From assembly GCA_002359095.1 (NCBI GenBank), contig DEQD01000043.1, positions 1 to 32,093 of the forward strand: DNA of 32,093 nucleotides, given 5' to 3'. The translations under genes were made by a program, and so were the position numbers. Shown here one piece after another: positions 1-7,818 of the stretch. The stretch comes from Caryophanales bacterium UBA3375 (GTDB lineage: Bacteria; Bacillota_I; Bacilli_A; UBA3375). A model generated the notes under the pieces. It was given only the letters and a program-made list of their open reading frames with translations, was not told where the DNA came from and did not search any database. Numbering within the stretch: the first letter of the stretch is position 1; each line of letters starts with the position of its first letter.

Positions 1-44
1 TTTCGCTTTTACTTGACAATAAAATGTAAAAAAATTTCACATAT

Positions 45-875
45 TTAGTATTTTACGGTATATATCTGATAATTATTAAAAATTCTTGGTATATAAATAC
101 CTTTTATCTCCATATCATAGTTACTTGTACCACTACTAACTAAGAGTGGAGTATTATAATCATAATACATTCCACGAGTTAGTTTTGGAAAAAATAACTC
201 TTCTGGAGCAAAGGCAGAAATATTAGTAAAGGGAACTCGCCATTGACCTCCATGTGCATGACCTGCTATTACTAAATCAAATCCACTATCTTGAACTTGT
301 TCTATTGCCATTGGTCGATGAACTAATAAGATGTTTTCTAAATCTGGATTAACTTGAGCTTCTACATTACGTAGTTGTTCTTCAATAACTACGGTATGTA
401 GATCTCCTGTTGTAATATAGTTATCATCTAAACCGCAAACATTTAATCCTTCATACACACTACAAGTTCCATCTAAAACTTCTACTCCAATATCTTTTAA
501 TTTTATCTTAACTTGTTGATAATCATTATCACTAATTTCATGATTACCTGTTACATAAAATAATTTATATTTTTGTGCTAGTAATTCTATTAGTTTATAA
601 CTTTCTGGATTCTTATCATCTTGAATGATATCCCCTACTAACATGATAGGTACATTATTGGGATTATTTTCAACAATATAATTATATAATGATTCTTCAT
701 GTGGCGAATAGAATTTTAAGTGAGTATCACTAACTACCATAAATTCATTATCAGCATTCTCATTAATTGTAACTGTTTTATGTTCAAATTGAGGAAAACT
801 TCCTAAGAACACAAGTAAGATTATTATTAACATTAAAATTAACATCCATTTAAATACTTTTAATACTTTTTTCAT
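45..875 (-). CDS. Membrane-anchored metallophosphoesterase (YkuE-like)
   Basis: Calcineurin-type metallophosphoesterase of about 276 residues. The dinuclear-metal motifs appear in order: SDTH, GDII, GNHE, a lone His in LVHRP, and GHAHGGQ near the C-terminus. A single N-terminal hydrophobic segment (roughly residues 8-28) after a short Lys-rich stretch predicts an anchor with the enzyme domain outside the cell. This layout is typical of YkuE-like proteins; the substrate cannot be read from sequence. I place the start at the ATG at 873-875, because AGGAGAG lies 5-6 bases upstream. An in-frame ATG at 891-893 would add six residues but lacks a ribosome binding site. The gene sits downstream of the ATP synthase terminator and has its own promoter, so it is probably a separate unit. 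No terminator is visible in the 44 bases that follow it. Confidence 0.9.
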   Translation of the reverse strand: MKKVLKVFKWMLILMLIIILLVFLGSFPQFEHKTVTINENADNEFMVVSDTHLKFYSPHEESLYNYIVENNPNNVPIMLVGDIIQDDKNPESYKLIELLAQKYKLFYVTGNHEISDNDYQQVKIKLKDIGVEVLDGTCSVYEGLNVCGLDDNYITTGDLHTVVIEEQLRNVEAQVNPDLENILLVHRPMAIEQVQDSGFDLVIAGHAHGGQWRVPFTNISAFAPEELFFPKLTRGMYYDYNTPLLVSSGTSNYDMEIKGIYIPRIFNNYQIYTVKY

Positions 876-903
876 ATACTCTCCTAGCATCATTTATATA
901 AAT

Positions 904-932
904 ATTATATCTTAATATATCTCTTATTGCAA
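904..932 (-). promoter_or_regulatory. Sigma-A-type promoter of the metallophosphoesterase gene
   Basis: On the minus strand, TTGCAA (927-932) is followed after 17 bases by TATAAT (904-909). The expected transcript start is near 897, giving a leader of about 20 bases that holds the AGGAGAG ribosome binding site. It lies just after the ATP synthase terminator. Confidence 0.7.
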
Positions 933-966
933 TAAAAATAAATAGACTAGTTTAACTAGTCTATTT
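931..966 (-). terminator. Rho-independent terminator of the ATP synthase operon
   Basis: The arms AAATAGACTAG (940-950) and CTAGTCTATTT (956-966) form an 11-bp stem with a five-base loop. On the minus strand it begins 6 bases after the atpC stop and is followed by a run of T. It also fits weakly as a plus-strand terminator, but no plus-strand gene precedes it. Confidence 0.85.
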
Positions 967-972
967 TTATAT

Positions 973-1203
973 TTATTCATCTATTAATATTGTAACGTTG
1001 TTAGACTCATCTAATAAAATACTACCATTTTTTATTTCAATAACTTGATCATTGATTTTAGCATAACCATTATCAATTGTTGATAAATAAGGAACATGGT
1101 TTGGATAAAATGATACTTCACCATTAATTGTCTTACAAACTACACAATCTGTTGTAGTTTGTAAGACACTACCTTGTGGATTTGACACTCGTACATTAAA
1201 CAT
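973..1203 (-). CDS. atpC: F1 ATP synthase epsilon subunit, short form lacking the C-terminal domain
   Basis: Only 76 residues, against about 130-140 in most bacteria. The sequence covers the N-terminal beta-sandwich, which contacts gamma and the c-ring. The conserved loop appears as YPNHVPYLSTI, corresponding to the usual LPGHAPL-type motif. The protein ends in the last strand (VTILIDE), so the two-helix C-terminal domain that can insert into F1 and inhibit ATP hydrolysis is absent. The stop is followed at once by the operon terminator, with no leftover helix-coding sequence, so this looks like clean domain loss rather than a recent frameshift. The ATG overlaps the end of atpD by 8 bases, so translation is probably coupled. 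Identity rests on position and the loop motif. Confidence 0.9.
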   Translation of the reverse strand: MFNVRVSNPQGSVLQTTTDCVVCKTINGEVSFYPNHVPYLSTIDNGYAKINDQVIEIKNGSILLDESNNVTILIDE

Positions 1204-2590
1204 CTAATTCCTCTGCCTTTTTAACTGCATCTTCAATTGTACCTACATAAAGGAATGCTTGTTCTGGTAAGTGATCATATTTACCATCTAAAATTTCTCT
1301 AAATCCTCTAACTGTGTCTTCACGTTTAACATAAACTCCTGGAATACCATTAAATGTTTCAGCAACATGGAATGGTTGCGATAAGAACGCACGTACTTTA
1401 CGAGCACGGTCTACTAATAATTTATCTTCTTCACTAAGTTCATCCATCCCTAAGATAGCAATAATATCTTGTAATTCTTTAAATCTTTGTAAAGTTAAAA
1501 TAACTTCTTGAGCTACTTCAAAGTGCTCTTGTCCTACTACCTCAGGATTTTGAATTACACTTGAACTCTCTAATGGGTCAATTGCTGGATAAATACCTAA
1601 ACTTGCTAAGTCACGACTAAGCACGATTTGAGCATCTAAGTGAGCAAATGTATTAGCTGGTGCTGGGTCAGTTAAGTCATCTGCTGGTACATATACTGCT
1701 TGTACTGAGGTAATTGACCCTGACTTAGTTGAAGTGATTCGTTCTTGTAAATCACCCATTTCCGTTTGTAATGTTGGTTGGTAACCTACAGCTGAAGGAA
1801 TACGACCTAAAAGTGCTGATACTTCTGCTCCGGCTTGAGTAAATCTAAAGATATTATCAACAAATAATAACACGTCTTGGTGATTTACATCACGGAAGTA
1901 TTCTGCCATTGTAAGACCTGTTAGGGCTACACGCATACGTGCTCCTGGTGGTTCATTCATTTGTCCAAAGACTAAGGCAGTTTTACTAAGTACTCCACTT
2001 TCTGCCATTTCGTGGTATAAATCATTACCTTCACGAGTACGTTCTCCTACTCCAGCAAACACAGAGTATCCTCCGTGTTGCGTAGCAATGTTAGTAATTA
2101 ACTCTTGAATTACTACTGTCTTACCTACTCCAGCTCCACCAAATAAACCAATCTTACCACCTTTTAAGAATGGAGCAATTAAATCAATTACTTTAATTCC
2201 TGTTTCTAGGATTTCTTGTTCATTACTTAATTGATCAAATGTTGGCGGATTTTTATGAATTGGTTCATATAAATCAAAATCACTATCTTTTCCATCAATT
2301 GGGTTACCCGTTACTGAAAACATTCTTCCTAGTACTTTATCTCCAACTGGAGCCATGATTGGTTGATTAGTTGTTGTTACTTCTAATCCTCGAGCAATTC
2401 CTTCAGTTGAACCCATTGCAATACAACGAACTAAACCTTCACCTAAGTGTAGGGCAACTTCTGCTACTTGTGGTTGATTATTAAGTTCAAAGTGAATGGC
2501 ACTTTTAATATCAGGAATAAAGTTATTTTCAAAACTTACATCTAAAACAGGTCCTAATACTTGTTTTATTTCTCCTTTTACAGTTTCCAT
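1196..2590 (-). CDS. atpD: F1 ATP synthase beta subunit
   Basis: Catalytic subunit of F1, 464 residues, full length. The P-loop GGAGVGKT lies at about 151-158, the GERTREGND motif with the catalytic Glu at about 182-190, the Walker B strand LLFVDN at about 241-246, ALLGRIPSAVGYQPTL follows, and the DELSEED element, which meets epsilon and gamma, is near 383-389. The signature PAIDPLESSS is present. The gene begins 3 bases after the atpG stop; AGGAG within the atpG end serves as ribosome binding site. It overlaps atpC by 8 bases. Nothing unusual in the sequence. Confidence 0.98.
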   Translation of the reverse strand: METVKGEIKQVLGPVLDVSFENNFIPDIKSAIHFELNNQPQVAEVALHLGEGLVRCIAMGSTEGIARGLEVTTTNQPIMAPVGDKVLGRMFSVTGNPIDGKDSDFDLYEPIHKNPPTFDQLSNEQEILETGIKVIDLIAPFLKGGKIGLFGGAGVGKTVVIQELITNIATQHGGYSVFAGVGERTREGNDLYHEMAESGVLSKTALVFGQMNEPPGARMRVALTGLTMAEYFRDVNHQDVLLFVDNIFRFTQAGAEVSALLGRIPSAVGYQPTLQTEMGDLQERITSTKSGSITSVQAVYVPADDLTDPAPANTFAHLDAQIVLSRDLASLGIYPAIDPLESSSVIQNPEVVGQEHFEVAQEVILTLQRFKELQDIIAILGMDELSEEDKLLVDRARKVRAFLSQPFHVAETFNGIPGVYVKREDTVRGFREILDGKYDHLPEQAFLYVGTIEDAVKKAEELDV

Positions 2591-2593
2591 TTA

Positions 2594-3448
2594 TTACTCC
2601 TCATTTAGTGCTTGTGCACCACCAATTATTTCTGCAATTTCTTGTGTAATCATTGCTTGACGAATTCTATTCATTTCTAAATTAAGTTGGTCAATAATCT
2701 CTAGTGAATTGTTGTTTGCTGCTTCCATTGAATTTCTTCGAGCTGCATATTCACTAGCTACTGCATTAAGTATAGCATGATACATTACACTATTAATATA
2801 TTGCATCAACATATTTTTGAATATTTTTTGACGATCACCATCAACAATTAATTCTACATTCATTTGGTTTTCTTCTTTTTTAACTGATTCTAAACCAAAT
2901 AAATCAAGCACTTCTACTTCTTGAACAATTGGATTAACAAACTTAGTATAAACTATTAATACTTTATTAACTTTTTGTTCAAGGTACATAGTTTTAATAA
3001 TATCACTTGCTTGTTTTGCTAAATCAAAATCTTTAATTTTACTTATATCACCAATAGTATCTTTCATTGTGACATTTTCATAATTTAATTTATTAATCCC
3101 TTTATTACCTAACATTACTGTATAGTTATTAGGATTCTCTTTAATTAAATTATTAACTTCTTTAATAACATTATTATTATAAGCACCACATAGTCCCATA
3201 TCTGATGTAATCCCAATTATTAAAGTTTTATCCTCGCATTTATCTAATGCTAGATATTGAATCATATCTTCAAAACTAAAGATTGTTTTCATAATTTTAG
3301 TCACATCACTAAAATATGTTTCATTTTCTAGTGCTTTTTCTTTTGCTTTTTTTATTTTTGAAGAAGCAACTAACTCCATTGCTTTTATTACTTTTTGAGT
3401 TGACTTAGTTGAATTTAAACGTTCTTTTGTTTGAATTAAATTACTCAT
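2594..3448 (-). CDS. atpG: F1 ATP synthase gamma subunit
   Basis: Central rotor stalk of F1, about 284 residues. The N-terminus (MSNLIQTKERLNSTKSTQKVI) and KAMELVASSKIKKA match the family's opening helix, and the C-terminal half of the coiled coil (ARRNSMEAA...MNRIRQAMITQEIAEIIGGA) is intact. I use the ATG at 3446-3448 because it gives the family-typical N-terminus. A GTG at 3458-3460 would add four residues and has no better ribosome binding site. The chosen start overlaps the atpA stop by 8 bases, suggesting translational coupling. Confidence 0.95.
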   Translation of the reverse strand: MSNLIQTKERLNSTKSTQKVIKAMELVASSKIKKAKEKALENETYFSDVTKIMKTIFSFEDMIQYLALDKCEDKTLIIGITSDMGLCGAYNNNVIKEVNNLIKENPNNYTVMLGNKGINKLNYENVTMKDTIGDISKIKDFDLAKQASDIIKTMYLEQKVNKVLIVYTKFVNPIVQEVEVLDLFGLESVKKEENQMNVELIVDGDRQKIFKNMLMQYINSVMYHAILNAVASEYAARRNSMEAANNNSLEIIDQLNLEMNRIRQAMITQEIAEIIGGAQALNEE

Positions 3449-4952
3449 AACTATTTTCACTAAGTACTTTAGTTACTAATTGATCTAAACTAGATTCTAT
3501 TTCATCTGTTAATTTAGGATCATTATCAATTTTAGCAACTAAATCTTGTTGATAATTATTAAGTTCTAAGAATAAATCATGTTTGAATTTTTCAATCTTA
3601 GAAGCATCAATTCCATCTAAATAGTTTTTCGTTACTGCAAAAAGTAAACTAGCTTCCTCTGCAACCGAATATGGATTATTAGCGTTTTGTTTTAAACATT
3701 CCATTAAACGTTTACCATGATTAATTACTTTAGCTGTATTTTCATCTAAATCCGAACCAAACTTAGTAAAGGCTTCTAATTCTCGATATTGTGCTAAAGC
3801 TAACTTAATTCCACCACTTAATTTCTTAATAATAGGTTTTTGAGCAGCACCACCTACACGTGATACAGAAAGTCCTGGATCAATTGCTGGACGTTGTCCG
3901 GTATTAAATAAATCTGTTGTTAAGAATAACTGACCATCAGTAATTGAAATTACGTTTGTTGGAATATAAGCTGAAATATCTCCTGCTTGTGTTTCAATAA
4001 TAGGAAGTGCTGTAATACTTCCATTACCTAACTCATCATTAAGTTGGGCAGCACGTTCTAATAATCTTGAATGTAAGTAGAATACATCTCCAGGATAAGC
4101 TTCACGACCTGGTGGACGTTTTAGTAATAAAGACAGAGTACGATAAGCAGCAGCATGCTTAGATAAATCATCATATACTACTAATACATCTTTACCTTCA
4201 CTCATCCATTCTTCAGCAATACTTACTCCTGAATATGGAGCTAAATATTGCAGTGGAGCTAAATCAGAAGCACTAGCTAATACGATGGTTGTATATTCCA
4301 TTGCTCCTTGTTCTTCTAAGATACGAACAATATTAGCAATTGTCGATTGTTTTTGTCCAATTGCTACATAAATACAATTTACACCTTTACCTTTTTGGTT
4401 TAAAATTGTATCAATTGCTATTTGTGTTTTACCAGTTTTTCTGTCCCCGATAATTAACTCACGTTGACCTTTACCAATTGGTACTACACTATCAATTGCT
4501 AAAATACCAGTTTCAAGTGTACGATCTACACTCTTACGAGTCATAACCCCTGGAGCAATTTTTTCTACTTGTTGTTTTTTATCACTCTTAATTTCTCCTT
4601 TACCATCTAATGGTTTTCCTATAGGATTTACAACACGTCCTAATAACTCATTACCAACGACAATATCCATTACTTCATTTGTACGAGTTACTTTCATTCC
4701 AGCATGTACTTGATCAATACCATCAAATAATACTACCCCTACTTTACCTTCTTCTAGGTTTAGTACCATTCCTTCTACACCAGATTCAAAAATTACTTTT
4801 TCACCATAAAAAGCATTATCTAATCCACAACAAACAGCGATACCATCACCATCACTAATAACCTCACCTACTTCTTGTAAGTCAAGTTGATTTTCATAGT
4901 TTTGGATTTTTTTCTTTAATAATTCAGAAATCTCTTTTGCATTGATTGACAT
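3441..4952 (-). CDS. atpA: F1 ATP synthase alpha subunit
   Basis: Non-catalytic nucleotide-binding subunit of F1, 503 residues, full length. The P-loop GDRKTGKT lies at about 169-176, the Walker B strand is VLVVYDDLSKHA, and the family signature PAIDPGLSVSRVGGAAQ, which includes the arginine that completes the catalytic site, is intact. The ATG shares one base with the atpH stop (TAATG), so translation is probably coupled. Its end overlaps atpG. Confidence 0.98.
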   Translation of the reverse strand: MSINAKEISELLKKKIQNYENQLDLQEVGEVISDGDGIAVCCGLDNAFYGEKVIFESGVEGMVLNLEEGKVGVVLFDGIDQVHAGMKVTRTNEVMDIVVGNELLGRVVNPIGKPLDGKGEIKSDKKQQVEKIAPGVMTRKSVDRTLETGILAIDSVVPIGKGQRELIIGDRKTGKTQIAIDTILNQKGKGVNCIYVAIGQKQSTIANIVRILEEQGAMEYTTIVLASASDLAPLQYLAPYSGVSIAEEWMSEGKDVLVVYDDLSKHAAAYRTLSLLLKRPPGREAYPGDVFYLHSRLLERAAQLNDELGNGSITALPIIETQAGDISAYIPTNVISITDGQLFLTTDLFNTGQRPAIDPGLSVSRVGGAAQKPIIKKLSGGIKLALAQYRELEAFTKFGSDLDENTAKVINHGKRLMECLKQNANNPYSVAEEASLLFAVTKNYLDGIDASKIEKFKHDLFLELNNYQQDLVAKIDNDPKLTDEIESSLDQLVTKVLSENSYE

Positions 4953-5458
4953 TATAATACATCCCTTCTGATTTCTTTTTCAATTTGTTTTAATTTATTA
5001 CTAATTGTATTATCAATTACTTTATCTTCATACATTATTTTAATTCCACCAATAATATTAGGATCTATTGTCGTTTTTAGTACTACCGTTTTATTAGTAT
5101 TAGTTTCTAGTTGTTTGATTATATTTTTATAATCAAAACTACTTAGTGGTTTTGCTACAACAATATTAATTTCTAAAATATTATGATGTTGATAAAATAA
5201 TTCTTGATAATCTTCTACTATTTCATTAAAATGTTTAAAGTTATTTTCATCAATTAATATTTTTAAAAAATTAGTTAAATAACTATCAACATTTAATTCA
5301 TCAATTATCTTTTTCTTTTCTTCTTTACTAATTATCTCACTATTAAAAAAACGATATACATCATCATCAATAGCTTGTTTTAATGTTAACAAATTATAAG
5401 CACATTCTTCTTTATTACTTACAACATCAAATAGAATTTGTGCATAAGAATTATTCAT
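4952..5458 (-). CDS. atpH: ATP synthase delta subunit (OSCP family)
   Basis: Peripheral-stalk subunit of 168 residues, close to the family norm of about 180. An all-helical N-terminal part (MNNSYAQILFDVV...) is followed by a C-terminal part with the family signature region near NIIGGIKIMYEDKVIDNTISNKL. It joins the b subunits to the top of F1. Both ends overlap neighbours by a single base: atpF stop/atpH start and atpH stop/atpA start are each TAATG. The sequence is divergent, as is usual for delta, but position and the C-terminal motif make the call secure. Confidence 0.93.
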   Translation of the reverse strand: MNNSYAQILFDVVSNKEECAYNLLTLKQAIDDDVYRFFNSEIISKEEKKKIIDELNVDSYLTNFLKILIDENNFKHFNEIVEDYQELFYQHHNILEINIVVAKPLSSFDYKNIIKQLETNTNKTVVLKTTIDPNIIGGIKIMYEDKVIDNTISNKLKQIEKEIRRDVL

Positions 5459-5946
5459 TAAGCTACCTTGCTAATTGCTTGATTAATTAATTCTTTTTCT
5501 TTATCTTTATCTAAATTATCTGCAATAAAGTTTTTAGAAACAAGTGCTACATAATCATAAACATCACTCATAATTTCTTGTTCTACATTTTTCTTGTTAG
5601 CATCAATTTCATTTTGAGCTTTGTCAATGATATTACTTGCTTCGTTTTTAGCATTACTTACTATTTGATTTTTTTGTTGTTGTGCTAACTTGTTAGCTTC
5701 TGAAATAATTTCATCTTTTTTTATTAACATATTTTTTTCTTCAAGATTAATAGCATCTAATTTTTTAGATGCTTCATCAAATTTATCTTGAGCTCCACTA
5801 ATATTATGTTTAATACTAGCTTCACGTTCATCTAACATATTAACAAAGTTTTTATATGTAAACTTGGCAATGATAGTTAATAAAATCACTGTTCCTAAAA
5901 CTTGATAAAGAACTTGACTTCCTAACACTTTAACTACAGCATCCAT
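5458..5946 (-). CDS. atpF: ATP synthase b subunit
   Basis: Peripheral-stalk b subunit, 162 residues. One N-terminal membrane helix (about 9-29, VLGTVILLTIIAKFTYKNF) is followed by a long, charged, Ala/Lys/Glu-rich helix typical of the right-handed coiled-coil dimer. The DEREASIKHNIS region follows the membrane segment as in other b subunits. AGGAGAAAC precedes the ATG, 21 bases after atpE. There is one b gene and no b', so a homodimer is expected. Confidence 0.95.
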   Translation of the reverse strand: MDAVVKVLGSQVLYQVLGTVILLTIIAKFTYKNFVNMLDEREASIKHNISGAQDKFDEASKKLDAINLEEKNMLIKKDEIISEANKLAQQQKNQIVSNAKNEASNIIDKAQNEIDANKKNVEQEIMSDVYDYVALVSKNFIADNLDKDKEKELINQAISKVA

Positions 5947-5967
5947 GTTTCTCCTATTATATAATTA

Positions 5968-6219
5968 TTATTTACCAGCAATTGTAAATGCAATAAATCC
6001 TAAGAAACCTGCGATTAATAATCCATAAATAGCTGCAGACTCACAAATCCCTAAAATCATAATTAATTTACTATTAATTTTTTTCTCAGCTTCTGGGTTT
6101 CTACCTACTGCTTCTAATGAAGCAGCACCAGCACGTCCTTGCGCCAATGCTGTTCCCATACCTGCTAAACCTACTGCTAATCCAGCACCAATTCCTAATC
6201 CAATCATTCCCATTTCCAT
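5968..6219 (-). CDS. atpE: F0 ATP synthase c subunit with Na+-binding-type residues
   Basis: Rotor-ring proteolipid, 83 residues, two membrane helices joined by the polar loop GRNPEAEKK. The ion-carrying carboxylate is Glu60 in GICESAAIYGLL. Aligned on the loop and Glu, the sequence has Gln27 in helix 1, Ser61 next to the Glu and Tyr65, matching Gln32/Glu65/Ser66/Tyr70 of the structurally solved Na+ c-ring of Ilyobacter tartaricus. Proton-type c subunits usually lack the Gln and Ser. The position of Ilyobacter Thr67, thought to help hold a bound water, is Ala62 here. Na+ coupling is inferred, not shown. GGAGAG gives a good ribosome binding site and overlaps the end of atpB. Confidence 0.96.
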   Translation of the reverse strand: MEMGMIGLGIGAGLAVGLAGMGTALAQGRAGAASLEAVGRNPEAEKKINSKLIMILGICESAAIYGLLIAGFLGFIAFTIAGK

Positions 6220-6227
6220 AATCTCTC

Positions 6228-6986
6228 CTACTCTTCATCTTCTTTTTTGCTAATAGTTTCTTGAAAACTTGCTAATGTTAATGTAGTAAATACCGTTGCT
6301 TGAATAAATGGCCCAAACAATGAAAAGTATCCACTAAGAGCTGCTCCTACTACAGATAATAAGATTCCACAAATAGCACCTATTGGTGTAGCAAAAAACG
6401 GATTACCTAACTCTGGAATATTACCAATCGCATTAAATAACACCGCAGGCACACTCCAAAATAGCATCATTATTGCACTACCTGCTGAAATGTTACCGAT
6501 TAAACGTAACCCCATTGACATTGGTTTTGTTAATAACCCAATAATCTCAATTGGTGCAAGCAACACTGGTGTAAATATATCTTTAATAAACTTAACTGGA
6601 CCGATTTTAATGATTGCATACGAATTCCACACTAGAAACATTCCTATACTCCACACAAATGGGTAAATTGGATTGGCAAACGCCCCTTCTTCTAGCAAGA
6701 ATAGACCTGCAATATTTGTTAAAAATATTGAAGTAAAAATACAAATTGTTAGTGGTGTAAACTTTCTTTCTTCTTTTGCACCAATAATATCTTTAGTGAA
6801 GTTTAAGAAATACTCCATTAACCATTCACTAAACATTAAAAATCTACCCTTAGGTTTTAGAGGATCACTACGTTTAAAGCTAATCCCCATTGCAATCATT
6901 AGAATTGAAAGCAAAACAAAAGCACCAACTATGGCTATTGTTTTTTTTTCGGTAACCACAAATGATAATATACTATTTACATCCAC
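6228..6986 (-). CDS. atpB: F0 ATP synthase a subunit
   Basis: Membrane stator subunit that forms the ion half-channels, about 252 residues with five to six hydrophobic segments. The essential stator arginine lies in MGLRLIGNISAG (about residue 161). Earlier landmarks such as KFTPLTICIFTSIFLTNIAGL also fit the family. I prefer the GTG at 6984-6986, since AGGAAG lies a few bases upstream. A GTG at 6996-6998 would add four residues but lacks a ribosome binding site. The start overlaps the end of atpI by 14 bases. The short hydrophilic N-terminus is typical of bacterial a subunits. Confidence 0.95.
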   Translation of the reverse strand: MDVNSILSFVVTEKKTIAIVGAFVLLSILMIAMGISFKRSDPLKPKGRFLMFSEWLMEYFLNFTKDIIGAKEERKFTPLTICIFTSIFLTNIAGLFLLEEGAFANPIYPFVWSIGMFLVWNSYAIIKIGPVKFIKDIFTPVLLAPIEIIGLLTKPMSMGLRLIGNISAGSAIMMLFWSVPAVLFNAIGNIPELGNPFFATPIGAICGILLSVVGAALSGYFSLFGPFIQATVFTTLTLASFQETISKKEDEE

Positions 6987-7326
6987 AATCTTCCTCACAT
7001 ATTAGCTTTTTAAACTCTTTGTATATAATCAAACGAGCAATAACAACGTTACAACTAAAACCTAATAAAATAAAGATATTTTTTGTTAATACAATAACGA
7101 ATAAACAAATCATATAACATAAAATATTAATCTTAGAATTTAGTTTATATGTTGATAAATTTTTGTTAAAGTATTTTTTCTTAAACTCCAATAATAAAAT
7201 TAGAATATAAGAAAAAATAAACCCTAAAAGAAAACTAAAACCATTATCTAAATTAAATAATTTACATAATGCTATTAATACTAATAAAATAAGTATTACT
7301 ATAAACTTATATGGTTTATTTTTCAA
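6973..7326 (-). CDS. atpI: AtpI-like small membrane protein at the head of the ATP synthase operon
   Basis: A 117-residue protein with four hydrophobic segments (about 8-22, 29-46, 67-82 and 85-100), very Leu/Ile/Phe rich. Length, topology and position directly before atpB match AtpI/Atp synthase I, implicated in c-ring assembly or Mg2+ handling, although the sequence is too divergent to prove it. The start is TTG at 7324-7326, supported by GAGGAG about 5 bases upstream. The C-terminus ends in a Cys-rich CEEDCGCK. It is the first gene after the operon promoter, with a leader of about 20 bases. Confidence 0.75.
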   Translation of the reverse strand: MKNKPYKFIVILILLVLIALCKLFNLDNGFSFLLGFIFSYILILLLEFKKKYFNKNLSTYKLNSKINILCYMICLFVIVLTKNIFILLGFSCNVVIARLIIYKEFKKLICEEDCGCK

Positions 7327-7353
7327 AAATGCTCCTCAATAATATACATTTTT

Positions 7354-7383
7354 ATTTTACCTCTTTTAAAAAATAAATGTTAA
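7354..7383 (-). promoter_or_regulatory. Promoter of the ATP synthase operon
   Basis: On the minus strand, TTAACA (7378-7383) is followed after 18 bases by TAAAAT (7354-7359). It lies between the upstream terminator hairpin and the GAGGAG of atpI, with an expected transcript start near 7347. No operator or riboswitch-like structure fits in the short leader. Confidence 0.6.
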
Positions 7384-7390
7384 ATATCTA

Positions 7391-7421
7391 AAAAAATTAC
7401 CATTTGTGGGTAATTTTTATA
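7391..7421 (-). terminator. Rho-independent terminator after the decayed gene
   Basis: The arms AAAATTACC and GGTAATTTT enclose a seven-base loop (ATTTGTG on the plus strand). On the minus strand it is followed by T-rich sequence and lies just after the last stop of the decayed reading frame. It separates that unit from the ATP synthase promoter. The symmetry would also allow plus-strand termination. Confidence 0.75.
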
Positions 7422-7424
7422 TAA

Positions 7425-7813
7425 TTATTTATTGTTTTTTACATTCACTACTGGTTCTAATTCTTCATTTTTTTCATCATTTTCACAAGAACTCTTTTTA
7501 ATTCTTCCATCTACATTTAATAATAAAAATGCATCATCAACATAATAAAATAATGAAAAATGATAAATAAATTTGTAATACTGTTACTTTATTAACAGGT
7601 AAGTAACCAAAAAAAGAACTACTATATTAAGTATCAGTAAAACTAGCAAACTAATACCCGCATGTAATTGCTTAAACAACACTTTGTTGACATTAACACC
7701 TAAATAATATTTATCTTTGTAAGATTCAAATGCTATTGGAAATAACTCAAATAAAATGGCAATACAACCAATTTCTCACCTCATAATACTTCAAATACTA
7801 TTTCTAAACTCAT
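7425..7813 (-). pseudogene. Decayed gene for a small membrane protein, family unknown
   Basis: This roughly 390-base stretch holds no intact gene but reads as one broken coding region. An ATG at 7811-7813, with AGGA at the end of the CDF gene, opens a 10-codon frame (MSLEIVFEVL) ending in TGA. A second frame then carries a TGA at 7776-7778, 63 open codons (with IAILFELFPIAFESYKDKYY and a hydrophobic segment ISLLVLLILNIVVLFLV), a TAA at 7584-7586, and 52 more open codons ending at TAA 7425-7427. The last part is hydrophilic (SSCENDEKNEELEPVV). One frameshift and two stops are therefore needed to explain it. The terminator directly behind supports a former gene, probably the last of the CDF operon. 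I do not recognise the family. Confidence 0.55.
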
Positions 7814-7818
7814 ATATC

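Noticed and set aside
13..18. A perfect plus-strand TTGACA near the left edge.
   Set aside because: No -10 hexamer lies at a workable spacing and no plus-strand gene follows.
7776..7778. TGA read as Trp, which would hint at the mycoplasma genetic code.
   Set aside because: Conserved Trp residues in the intact genes use TGG and TGA serves as a stop (for example scrB). The same broken gene also has a TAA and a frameshift, so decay explains it better.
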